From Clostridiales bacterium (GTDB lineage: Bacteria > Bacillota > Clostridia > Lachnospirales > Lachnospiraceae): a DNA stretch of 12,117 bases. Below are positions 6,521-12,098 of this stretch, piece after piece (within the stretch, counting starts at the first letter, position 1; every line of letters starts with the position of its first letter). The DNA lies in assembly GCA_019423835.1 (NCBI GenBank), contig JAHZAR010000071.1, positions 2,452 through 14,568 of the forward strand, written 5' to 3'. A program made the translations under genes and the position numbers. The notes under the pieces are model-generated. The model saw nothing but the letters and a program-made list of their open reading frames with translations. It did no database searches and was not told where the DNA came from.

Positions 6521-6709
6521 TCTGAAAGCGGAACGGTACGCTTTCTGATGAAGATAATTTGCAGCTTAGTGAAAGGCGCTGCAAAGGTTATTTGAGGATT
6601 CCTCCCGTCTGAGATGCCGGTTGGCTTCAGCCATGGGCGTTTCAGGCGGGGGTGAAGATAAATTACCGCAAATTTGCGGCAGCTTTAAGTTGCGAAGGGA
6701 GAAATTGAC
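6521..6709 (+). other. Hairpin-rich spacer between grdB and trxB
   Basis: Four inverted repeats in 160 nt: GAAAGCG/CGCTTTC (6524-6530 and 6539-6545); TTTGCAGC/GCTGCAAA (6558-6565 and 6578-6585); a 15-bp stem containing three G-U wobbles (6604-6618 and 6636-6650) enclosing a smaller TGGC/GCCA hairpin (6622-6633); and the 14-nt perfect palindrome CCGCAAATTTGCGG (6666-6679). None is followed by a T-run, so these are not ordinary terminators; they more likely tune mRNA processing or stability between operon segments, or the last is a protein binding site. No promoter of good quality is seen for trxB. Confidence 0.65.
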
Positions 6710-7651
6710 ATGGGCAAGATTTATGACGTAATTATTTTAGGTGCTGGTCCGGGAGGACTGGCTGCCGGTCTGTATTCTGGAAGATACCGCCTGGATACTC
6801 TCGTAATTGAGAAGGCAAAGGACGGCGGGCAGATTGCCATTACAGACGAAATCGAAAACTATCCTGGACAGATGGTAGAGGGCGAGAGCGGCCCATCCTT
6901 AATCGAGCGTATGACAAAACAGGTTGAGAAGTTCGGCGCAGAGCGCGTGACAGACACAATCAACAAGGTTGAGTTAGAGGGCCCGGTTAAGAAGCTGTAC
7001 GGAACCAAGGGTGAATATCAGTGCAAGTGCCTGATCATTGCAACCGGCGCATATCCGCGTCCAATCGGCTGCAAGAGAGAGGGAGAGTTTGTAGGCAAGG
7101 GAGTTTCCTTCTGCGCTACCTGTGACGCCAACTTCTTTGAGGGCTTCGAGGTATTCGTAGTCGGCGGCGGAGATTCTGCTGTCGAGGAGGCTATGTACCT
7201 GACCAAGTTTGCGAGAAAGGTAACCATCATCCACAGAAGAAACGAGCTGCGCGCTGCCAAGTCCATCCAGGAGAAGGCATTCAAGAATCCGAAGCTGCAC
7301 TTTATGTGGGATACTGTTGTAGACGGCCTTGAGGGCGACGGACTTCTGTCCGCCATGACAGTAAAGAACGTCAAGACAGGCGAGATCACGAGAATCGAGG
7401 CAGATCCGGAGGACGGAATGTTCGGCGTATTCGGATTTATCGGATACATACCAAGAACTGATCTGTTTGAAGGTATGCTTGACATGGAAAACGGCTATAT
7501 TAAGACCGACGACAACATGCATACCAATATTCCGGGCGTTTTTGCGGCAGGAGATGTCCGGGTTAAGTCATTAAGACAGGTAGTAACAGCAGCTGCTGAC
7601 GGCGCTATCGCTGCTCAGCAGGCTGAGAAATACATTTCCGAGATGGAATAA
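6710..7651 (+). CDS. trxB: Thioredoxin reductase (NADPH-type, glycine reductase-linked)
   Basis: A 313-residue flavoprotein of normal length. FAD binding: GAGPGGLAAGLYSGR (residues 11-25). Redox-active pair CATC at Cys135 and Cys138, between the two halves of the nucleotide-binding domain. Pyridine-nucleotide site: VVGGGDSAVEEAMYL (150-164) with the HRRNELRA segment typical of NADPH-dependent enzymes. C-terminal FAD signature: GVFAAGDVRVKSLRQVVTAA (276-295). It passes electrons to the thioredoxin encoded next to it, which reduces selenoprotein A after each turnover. The start has a purine-rich AAGGGAGAA just upstream (about 6695-6703). A hairpin-rich spacer before and a long hairpin after the gene suggest that it is a separately tuned segment of the operon. 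Confidence 0.93.
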   Translation: MGKIYDVIILGAGPGGLAAGLYSGRYRLDTLVIEKAKDGGQIAITDEIENYPGQMVEGESGPSLIERMTKQVEKFGAERVTDTINKVELEGPVKKLYGTKGEYQCKCLIIATGAYPRPIGCKREGEFVGKGVSFCATCDANFFEGFEVFVVGGGDSAVEEAMYLTKFARKVTIIHRRNELRAAKSIQEKAFKNPKLHFMWDTVVDGLEGDGLLSAMTVKNVKTGEITRIEADPEDGMFGVFGFIGYIPRTDLFEGMLDMENGYIKTDDNMHTNIPGVFAAGDVRVKSLRQVVTAAADGAIAAQQAEKYISEME

Positions 7652-7652
7652 A

Positions 7653-7688
7653 GGACAGTTGAGCGCACGGAAGTGCGCGAAACTGTCC
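7653..7688 (+). other. Long hairpin with tandem G-A motif after trxB
   Basis: GGACAGTT (7653-7660) pairs with AACTGTCC (7681-7688); inside, GCGCAC (7663-7668) pairs with GTGCGC (7673-7678) around a GGAA (GNRA-class) tetraloop. The two stems are joined by a symmetric GA/GA internal loop, which commonly forms stacked sheared G-A pairs. It begins right after the trxB stop and has no T-tract. A very stable mRNA 3' structure, likely protecting or attenuating. Confidence 0.65.
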
Positions 7689-7691
7689 GCT

Positions 7692-7720
7692 ACCCGAACA
7701 GAGCGAAGCGGAGTTTGGGT
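7692..7720 (+). other. Second hairpin in the trxB-trxA spacer
   Basis: ACCCGAAC (7692-7699) faces GTTTGGGT (7713-7720), 8 bp with one G-U wobble, loop containing AGCGAAGC. Directly follows the previous hairpin; loop composition resembles short dispersed elements seen in Lachnospiraceae spacers, though that is an impression. Confidence 0.45.
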
Positions 7721-7760
7721 TTCCCGAAGAAATATCATTTTTTAGAGAGGGTGAAAGAAA

Positions 7761-8078
7761 ATGGTTGATTTAACGAAGGAAAACTTTGAAGAAGAAGTTT
7801 TAAAGGCAGAGGGAACTGTTTTAGTTGATTTCTACGGAGATGGCTGTGTTCCATGCCAGGCTTTGATGCCACACATCCATGCGATGGAGGATGTTTACGG
7901 AAAGGACATCAAGTTCACTTCCCTGAACACAACAAAGGCACGCCGTCTGGCTATTGGCCAGAAGGTATTAGGTCTTCCGGTTATCGCTATCTACAAGGGC
8001 GGCGAGAAGGTTGCTGAGTGCGTAAAGGATGACGCAACACCGGAAAACGTGGAGGCCATGATCAAAGCCAACCTGTAA
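7761..8078 (+). CDS. trxA: Thioredoxin with atypical GCVPC active site
   Basis: A 105-residue single-domain thioredoxin. The active site reads GDGCVPCQ with Cys29 and Cys32, in place of the usual WCGPC; the tryptophan and the first active-site glycine are replaced. GCVPC-type sites are known from thioredoxins of glycine-reductase organisms such as Eubacterium acidaminophilum and Clostridium species, where the protein serves as electron donor to glycine reductase. The cis-proline is present (GLPV, Pro73), as is the conserved LVDFYGDGC beta strand entry. GAGAGGGTG at about 7745-7753 precedes the ATG. Lying between trxB and grdA, it completes the electron-delivery pair. Confidence 0.92.
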   Translation: MVDLTKENFEEEVLKAEGTVLVDFYGDGCVPCQALMPHIHAMEDVYGKDIKFTSLNTTKARRLAIGQKVLGLPVIAIYKGGEKVAECVKDDATPENVEAMIKANL

Positions 8079-8131
8079 CAGGCAGGCCTTTGGGGGCAGA
8101 TATATCCGGGGAGACTGGAGAATGGCTGTCC

Positions 8132-8176
8132 TGTGCAGCGAAGACGCCGGCTGCAGCCGGAGCGAAATGCTGTACA
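8132..8176 (+). other. Nested inverted repeat in trxA-grdA spacer
   Basis: TGTGCAGC (8132-8139) pairs with GCTGTACA (8169-8176, one G-U wobble) and encloses the perfect palindrome CCGGCTGCAGCCGG (8147-8160). It is followed by five A, not T, so it is not a + strand terminator. It may be an mRNA 3' structure for trxA or a protein binding palindrome. Confidence 0.45.
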
Positions 8177-8186
8177 AAAAACCTTG

Positions 8187-8210
8187 AAAAAACTGCTCAT
8201 TTTTGAGCAG
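8187..8210 (-). terminator. Minus-strand intrinsic terminator-like hairpin upstream of grdA
   Basis: CTGCTCA (8193-8199) and TGAGCAG (8204-8210) form a perfect 7-bp stem. The six A at 8187-8192 become a T-run on the minus strand, directly after the stem. It would stop transcription running leftward; no minus-strand gene is seen nearby, so an antisense RNA or a chance fold are the options. Confidence 0.4.
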
Positions 8211-8217
8211 GACGATC

Positions 8218-8246
8218 TGGGCAAACCGTCTGGATTGTGATATAAT
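8218..8246 (+). promoter_or_regulatory. Internal extended -10 promoter for grdA
   Basis: TATAAT at 8241-8246 is preceded by TG one base upstream (8238-8239), giving the extended -10 form; a -35 of TGGGCA (8218-8223, 4 of 6 matches) sits at 17-bp spacing. Start near 8253. It would allow extra expression of grdA, whose product is needed in excess over the larger subunits. Confidence 0.65.
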
Positions 8247-8254
8247 AAGTCCGC

Positions 8255-8278
8255 TAGAAACCGCTTCGGCGGTGTCTA
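8255..8278 (+). other. UUCG-capped 5' leader hairpin of grdA mRNA
   Basis: ACCGC (8260-8264) and GCGGT (8269-8273) close a TTCG tetraloop, with TAGA/TCTA (8255-8258, 8275-8278) extending the stem past one A-G mismatch. It lies within a few bases of the predicted transcription start, the position at which 5' hairpins protect mRNA from decay. Confidence 0.6.
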
Positions 8279-8308
8279 TAAAAATTTACAAAGAAGGAGG
8301 AATCGGAA

Positions 8309-8782
8309 ATGGCAATTTTAAACGGTAAAAAGGCCATTATCATTGGCGACCGCGACGGAATTCCGGGACCGGCTATTGAAGAGTGTGTCAAGACAGCCGG
8401 AGCCGAGGTTATTTATTCCTCTACGGAGTGCTTCGTCTGAACGTCCGCAGGTGCCATGGATCTGGAAAACCAGAAGAGAGTAAAAGATTTTGCAGAGCAG
8501 TACGGTCCGGAGAATGTAGTAGTAATTCTCGGAGCAGCAGAGGGTGAGGCAGCAGGCCTTGCCGCTGAGACTGTAACAGCAGGAGATCCGACTTTCGCAG
8601 GTCCTTTGGCAGGAGTCCAGTTGGGACTTACCGTATACCACATCTGTGAGGATGAAATCAAGGCAGAAGTAGATCCTGGTGTTTACGACGATCAGATCAG
8701 CATGATGGAGATGGTTATGGATGTCGACGACATTCACAACGAGATGTCTTCCATCCGTGATGAGTATTGTAAATACCTCTAA
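8309..8782 (+). CDS. grdA: Glycine/sarcosine/betaine reductase selenoprotein A (UGA read as Sec44)
   Basis: A 157-residue selenoprotein of normal length. The in-frame TGA at 8438-8440 encodes Sec44 in the context ECFV-U-TSAGAMDLE, the family signature, with Cys41 forming the C-x-x-U redox pair. The frame is open before and after the TGA and conserved throughout (IIIGDRDGIPGPAIEEC at the start, VVVILGAAEGEAAGLAAETV and AGPLAGVQLGLTVYH after it). GrdA accepts the carboxymethyl group from GrdB on Sec44, then Cys41 forms a mixed selenide-sulfide as the acetyl group moves to GrdC/GrdD; thioredoxin reduces it again. It is shared by glycine, sarcosine and betaine reductases, so it gives no substrate information. 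AGAAGGAGG (8292-8300) precedes the ATG by 8 nt. It has its own promoter and is bounded by hairpins on both sides. Confidence 0.95.
8438..8474 (+). promoter_or_regulatory. Region expected to hold the grdA SECIS element
   Basis: A selenocysteine insertion element should lie here. The clearest stem is TCTGG/CCAGA (8461-8465, 8470-8474) with an AAAA loop about 25 nt after the UGA; a smaller GC/GC stem with AGGT loop (8447-8454) lies nearer. Neither is a classic G-led bacterial SECIS loop, so the assignment is weak. Confidence 0.3.
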
Positions 8783-8783
8783 T

Positions 8784-8841
8784 TGAGTGCGCGCAGGCGC
8801 CCTCATAAATTTCCCGGCGGGCTTTGTTCTGCCGGGAAATT
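8784..8841 (+). terminator. Two hairpins after grdA, probable partial terminator/attenuator
   Basis: First a short stem TGAG and GCGC against GCGC and CTCA (8784-8805). Then a perfect 11-bp stem AATTTCCCGGC (8808-8818) and GCCGGGAAATT (8831-8841) with a 12-nt loop. Only a weak T-tract follows. With the grdA promoter it frames grdA as a separately abundant transcript, while allowing some readthrough to grdC. Confidence 0.6.
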
Positions 8842-8928
8842 GTTAAATAGGGGAAAATTTCCCGCTGCGTCCTGGAATTTCCGGCAGGCGCAGAAGACAG
8901 AAGAGAAAAGTGTTTAGTTAGTCAAAAA

Positions 8929-8946
8929 ATGATTATTAATTATCAT
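8929..8946. promoter_or_regulatory. A/T-rich near-palindrome just upstream of grdC
   Basis: ATGATTATTAATTATCAT is an 18-nt palindrome apart from one symmetric mismatched pair. It ends 16 nt before the grdC ATG and includes TATCAT (8941-8946), which might act as a -10 although no good -35 is present. It may be an operator or part of a weak promoter. A 13-nt palindrome GGGAAAATTTCCC lies at 8851-8863. Confidence 0.35.
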
Positions 8947-8962
8947 ATATGAGGTGAATAAC

Positions 8963-10510
8963 ATGGGCGGGTATCCTGTTTTAAAAGGTGCAAGCTATGT
9001 GCTTGCAGTTGTTCCGGATATGGTTCTTGAGAATGGAACAACACAGACGACAGAGAAGATTGTGAATCCTGATTCTGAATACTTAAAGGAGCTTCCAAAG
9101 CATTTAAGAAGCTACGAGGACGCAGTTTCCTACCTTCCAAACCAGATTTATATTGGAAATGAGAAGCCTGAGGCGCTCAGAGGAATTGAGTTCCCGTTCT
9201 TCAACACAAAGTGGGAGAATGCCAAGAGAGACGGCAAGTACGGTCAGATTATGCCGCAGGACGAGTTCTACGGACTGATGCAGATCTGTGATGTATTTGA
9301 GCTTGTATATCTTGAGAAGAATTTTGCCGCTTCTGTTAAGGAGAAGTTAGCTGCTCAGGATCTGCTGACAGAGGAGCAGCTTGCCTTACTGGACAGAAAC
9401 GAGAGCACAGAGGAGGATATTAAGGCCTTAGTAGAGAATGAGCACTCAGAGGGACTTTACAACGGCGGTAAGCTGGTAGGAGCCGTAAAGAGAGCTCACG
9501 ATGTTGACGTAAACCTGTCTGCTCATACCATGCTTGAGAACATTGTTGCAAAGGCATCCAGCGTGCTGGCTCTGATCGAGCTGGTAAAGAAGGCCGGCGT
9601 GAAGGCAGAGGATGTGGACTATGTCATCGACTGCTGTGAGGAGGCCTGCGGCGATATGAACCAGAGAGGCGGCGGCAACTTTGCAAAGGCAGCCGCTGAG
9701 GTAGCAGGCTTTACAAACGCGACAGGATCCGATGTGAGAGGCTTCTGCGCAGGCCCGGCACACGCTATTGTTCATGCGGCAGCTCTGGTACAGTGCGGCG
9801 CATTCAAGAACGTAGTTGTGACAGCCGGAGGATGTACAGCTAAGCTGGGCATGAATGCAAAGGATCACGTGAAGAAGGGTGTTCCGGTACTGGAGGACTG
9901 CGTTGCAGGCTTCTCTGTATTAATCAGCGCAAACGACGGTGTAAATCCGGTGATCCGTACAGATATTGTCGGACGCCACACAATCGGCACAGGCGCTGCT
10001 CCTCAGAATGTAATTTCTTCCCTGGTAACAGCTCCTCTTGAGGCTGCAGGGCTGAAGATTCTGGACATTGACAAGTACTCACCGGAGATGCAGAATCCTG
10101 ATATTACAAAGCCGGCAGGAGCAGGTGATGTTCCGGAGGCAAACTACAAGATGATCGCCGCTTTAGGCGTAAAGAAAGGCGAGCTTCAGAGGACAGAGAT
10201 CGCATCCTTTGTTAAAGAGCACGGCATGGTAGGCTGGGCCCCGACACAGGGACACATTCCGTCCGGCGTTCCGTACATGGGACCGTTAAGAGACGAGATT
10301 CTGGCAGGCGAGACAAAGCGCGCCATGATTATCGGAAAGGGAAGCCTCTTCCTTGGAAGAATGACAAACCTGTTTGACGGTATCTCCTTCGTTGTGGAGG
10401 CTAACGATGGCTCCGGCGCTGACGAGGGACAGGCTGTTGACGAGAAGCAGATCAAATCCATGATCGGCCAGGCTATGAGAGAATTCGCAAAGGGACTTCT
10501 GGAAGAGTAG
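8963..10510 (+). CDS. grdC: Glycine reductase component C, beta subunit GrdC
   Basis: A 515-residue protein, close to the family length of about 512. The ATG at 8963 is chosen because GAGGTG (8951-8956) sits 6 nt upstream; a GTG nine bases earlier overlaps that ribosome binding site. GrdC is the larger subunit of protein C, which takes the acetyl group from selenoprotein A and, with GrdD, releases acetyl phosphate. It is distantly related to beta-ketoacyl-ACP synthase III/thiolase-fold enzymes. Visible blocks: NGTTQTTEKIVNPDSEYLKE (24-43), YVIDCCEEACGDMNQRGGGN (220-239), and SDVRGFCAGPAHAIVHAAAL (256-275) with Cys262, followed by VVVTAGGCTAKLGMN and, near the C-terminus, GKGSLFLGRMTNLFDG. Downstream grdD follows after 27 nt, so the two subunits are made from one message. 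Confidence 0.93.
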   Translation: MGGYPVLKGASYVLAVVPDMVLENGTTQTTEKIVNPDSEYLKELPKHLRSYEDAVSYLPNQIYIGNEKPEALRGIEFPFFNTKWENAKRDGKYGQIMPQDEFYGLMQICDVFELVYLEKNFAASVKEKLAAQDLLTEEQLALLDRNESTEEDIKALVENEHSEGLYNGGKLVGAVKRAHDVDVNLSAHTMLENIVAKASSVLALIELVKKAGVKAEDVDYVIDCCEEACGDMNQRGGGNFAKAAAEVAGFTNATGSDVRGFCAGPAHAIVHAAALVQCGAFKNVVVTAGGCTAKLGMNAKDHVKKGVPVLEDCVAGFSVLISANDGVNPVIRTDIVGRHTIGTGAAPQNVISSLVTAPLEAAGLKILDIDKYSPEMQNPDITKPAGAGDVPEANYKMIAALGVKKGELQRTEIASFVKEHGMVGWAPTQGHIPSGVPYMGPLRDEILAGETKRAMIIGKGSLFLGRMTNLFDGISFVVEANDGSGADEGQAVDEKQIKSMIGQAMREFAKGLLEE

Positions 10511-10537
10511 AAAATATCTTGGAAAGGACGAAAAGCT

Positions 10538-11656
10538 ATGTCTGAAGCAAAGATTAAGAAAATGATTGCAGAGACCTTTCTGGAAGTTGCGGATGCTCTT
10601 GAAACAGGCCGTTATGGTAAGAAGGCAGTCATCGGTTTCGCGTGCGAGGGAAGCGAGCACGGCCAGGAGAACATTGACAGGGCCTTTGAGCTGGCAGTGA
10701 GGAAGGGACTCACTCCCTACATGATCGAGGGAGAGGATACTCATAAAAAGATGGAGGAACTGCTGGAATCCGGCGAGATTGACGCCGCTGTTACCATGCA
10801 CTATCCATTCCCGGTAGGTGTTTCTACCGTTGGAAAAATTATTACCCCAGGTATGGGAAAGGCCATGTATCTGGCCACAACTACAGGAACTTCTGATACA
10901 GACCGCGTGTCCGCCATGGTGAAGAATGCCATCTACGGTATTATTGCAGCCAAGGCAGACGGCATTGAAAACCCGACCGTCGGCATCGCCAATATCGATG
11001 GTGCGAGACAGACAGAGAAGTACCTGATCCAGTTAAAGGAGAATGGCTATGACATTCATTTCGCTGACTCTGCCCGCGCAGACGGCGGAATTGTCATGAG
11101 AGGAAATGACCTTCTGTCTGCATCTGCAGACGTTATGGTTATGGACTCCCTGACAGGAAACCTGATGACAAAGATTTTCTCCGCCTACACAACAGGCGGA
11201 AGCTATGAGTCATTGGGCTTTGGCTACGGCCCAGGTATCGGTCCGGACTTTGACAAGCTTGTCATGATCGTGTCCAGAGCATCCGGAGCTCCGGTTATCG
11301 CAGGCGCCATGGAGTTTGCCACAAACCTGATCAACCATGACTGGAAGAAGATCGTGAAGGATGAGTGGAAGAAGGCTGAGAAAGCCGGACTTAAAGCGAT
11401 CCTTGACGAGATCAAGAAGGCCAACACAAAGAAAGCAGACGCAGACGAGGAAGTTGCCATGCCTCCAAAGGAGATCTGTACAGAGCAGATCCCCGGGATC
11501 GAGGTTATGGATCTGGAGGATGCAGTGAAGGTTCTCTGGAAAAACGGAATTTATGCGGAGAGCGGCATGGGCTGCACAGGCCCAATCGTGAGAATGGCTG
11601 CCGACAAGAAAGAGAAGGCAGTGGAACTTCTCACCGCAGCAGGATACATCGGGTAA
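10538..11656 (+). CDS. grdD: Glycine reductase component C, alpha subunit GrdD
   Basis: A 372-residue protein, slightly shorter than reported homologues (about 385-390). It is the smaller subunit of protein C and carries the cysteine that binds the acetyl group before arsenate- or phosphate-dependent release; in Eubacterium acidaminophilum this is Cys359. The equivalent here is probably Cys346 in ESGMGCTGPIVRMA near the C-terminus. GrdD belongs to the PlsX-like phosphate acyltransferase superfamily; the glycine-rich GFGYGPGIGPDFDK (227-240) and the IITPGMGKAMYLATTTGTSD segment (101-120) fit this. A charged, lysine-rich stretch (about 270-305) is probably a surface helix. GGAAAGGA at about 10521-10528 precedes the ATG. 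It is the last gene of the grd cluster, followed by a very long hairpin. Confidence 0.93.
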   Translation: MSEAKIKKMIAETFLEVADALETGRYGKKAVIGFACEGSEHGQENIDRAFELAVRKGLTPYMIEGEDTHKKMEELLESGEIDAAVTMHYPFPVGVSTVGKIITPGMGKAMYLATTTGTSDTDRVSAMVKNAIYGIIAAKADGIENPTVGIANIDGARQTEKYLIQLKENGYDIHFADSARADGGIVMRGNDLLSASADVMVMDSLTGNLMTKIFSAYTTGGSYESLGFGYGPGIGPDFDKLVMIVSRASGAPVIAGAMEFATNLINHDWKKIVKDEWKKAEKAGLKAILDEIKKANTKKADADEEVAMPPKEICTEQIPGIEVMDLEDAVKVLWKNGIYAESGMGCTGPIVRMAADKKEKAVELLTAAGYIG

Positions 11657-11673
11657 GGTGTAAGGGGTGGGGC

Positions 11674-11735
11674 GGGAAAGAGAACGAAAGTTTTCTGTTC
11701 CAGCGAAGTCACATAAAACTTTCGTTCTCTTTCCC
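11674..11735 (+). terminator. Very long perfect inverted repeat, terminator of the grd operon
   Basis: A 21-bp perfect stem: 11674-11694 (beginning GGGAAAGAGAACGAAAG and ending TTTT) and its complement at 11715-11735, separated by a 20-nt loop. It starts 18 nt after the grdD stop. The T-run is inside the stem (11691-11694), not after it, so it may act as terminator, as mRNA 3' protector, or both. Confidence 0.7.
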
Positions 11736-11830
11736 TTACCACTGCTTACGGGGGAGAAAAGACAGAGGGAAGAGAGGCTTGATGCACAGTTCCCCCTCCT
11801 GCCGGGAAGAGTGTAAAGTGGATAAAGGGA

Positions 11831-11888
11831 GGGGAAGGATGCAGTTTTTTTGTGACTTTTCCGGAACAAAAAAACTGCATCCTTTCCC
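11831..11888. repeat. Second long inverted repeat upstream of selC
   Basis: GGATGCAG followed by T7 and GT (11837-11853) pairs perfectly, 17 bp, with AC, A7 and CTGCATCC (11866-11882); GGGGAA/TTTCCC flanks extend this to about 23 bp with one wobble. Loop of 12 nt (GACTTTTCCGGA). The A7/T7 blocks inside the stem would serve as U-runs for either strand. It isolates selC from grd readthrough. Confidence 0.6.
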
Positions 11889-11931
11889 GACCGCCCCCAT
11901 TTACAAAATTTCCCCAAATTCCCCTAAATTG

Positions 11932-11960
11932 TTGACAGAAAACTGAATATATGATAGTAT
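11932..11960 (+). promoter_or_regulatory. Promoter of selC
   Basis: Perfect -35 TTGACA at 11932-11937 and -10 TAGTAT at 11955-11960 with 17-bp spacing. Start near 11967, about 15 nt before the mature tRNA. Confidence 0.7.
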
Positions 11961-11981
11961 TTTACATGCTATGCAGAATGA

Positions 11982-12075
11982 GGAGGCAGATAGGTTGCTG
12001 GTGTGCCTCGCGGTCTTCAAAACCGTTGTGGGGAGTTAAGAGCTCCCCGGGTGGGTTCGATTCCCACCTCCTCCG
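11982..12075 (+). tRNA. selC: tRNA-Sec (anticodon UCA)
   Basis: A 94-nt long-variable-arm tRNA reading UGA. The anticodon arm is GCGGT/ACCGT (last pair G-U) around the loop CTTCAAA with TCA at 12017-12019. The variable arm is GGGGAG/CTCCCC (12030-12035, 12043-12048). The T arm is GTGGG/CCCAC (12051-12055, 12063-12067) with TTCGATT. The D arm, as expected for tRNA-Sec, is long with a small TGGT loop, but has an unpaired T (AGGT, T, GC against GTGCCT). The acceptor GGAGGCAG/CTCCTCC pairs as 7 bp if C at 11987 is bulged; G12075 is the discriminator, as in known tRNA-Sec. CCA is not encoded. A T-rich TTTCTTTTT follows. Exact ends depend on the acceptor fold. Its place beside the grd operon links selenocysteine supply to its main users. 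Confidence 0.9.
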
Positions 12076-12098
12076 TTTCTTTTTCATCTGGTAGTCAT

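Larger units (their letters stand above)
11657..11930. other. Spacer between grdD and the selC promoter
   Basis: No gene is supported on either strand; a long minus-strand frame running back into grdD is a shadow of grdD. The stretch contains two very long inverted repeats (listed separately), a G/A-rich segment between them and a C-rich segment after the second. Confidence 0.6.

Noticed and set aside
6521..6709. Glycine riboswitch (gcvT type) in the operon spacers
   Set aside because: None of the conserved glycine aptamer core sequences were seen in this or the other spacers, although glycine is the expected substrate.
8456..8782. Separate 108-codon gene
   Set aside because: It is the part of GrdA after Sec44, in the same frame as the upstream half.
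11210..11917. Minus-strand open frame (235 codons) across the grdD end and the long inverted repeats
   Set aside because: Composition is that of an antisense shadow, it runs through a hairpin repeat, and grdD on the other strand is clearly the real gene.
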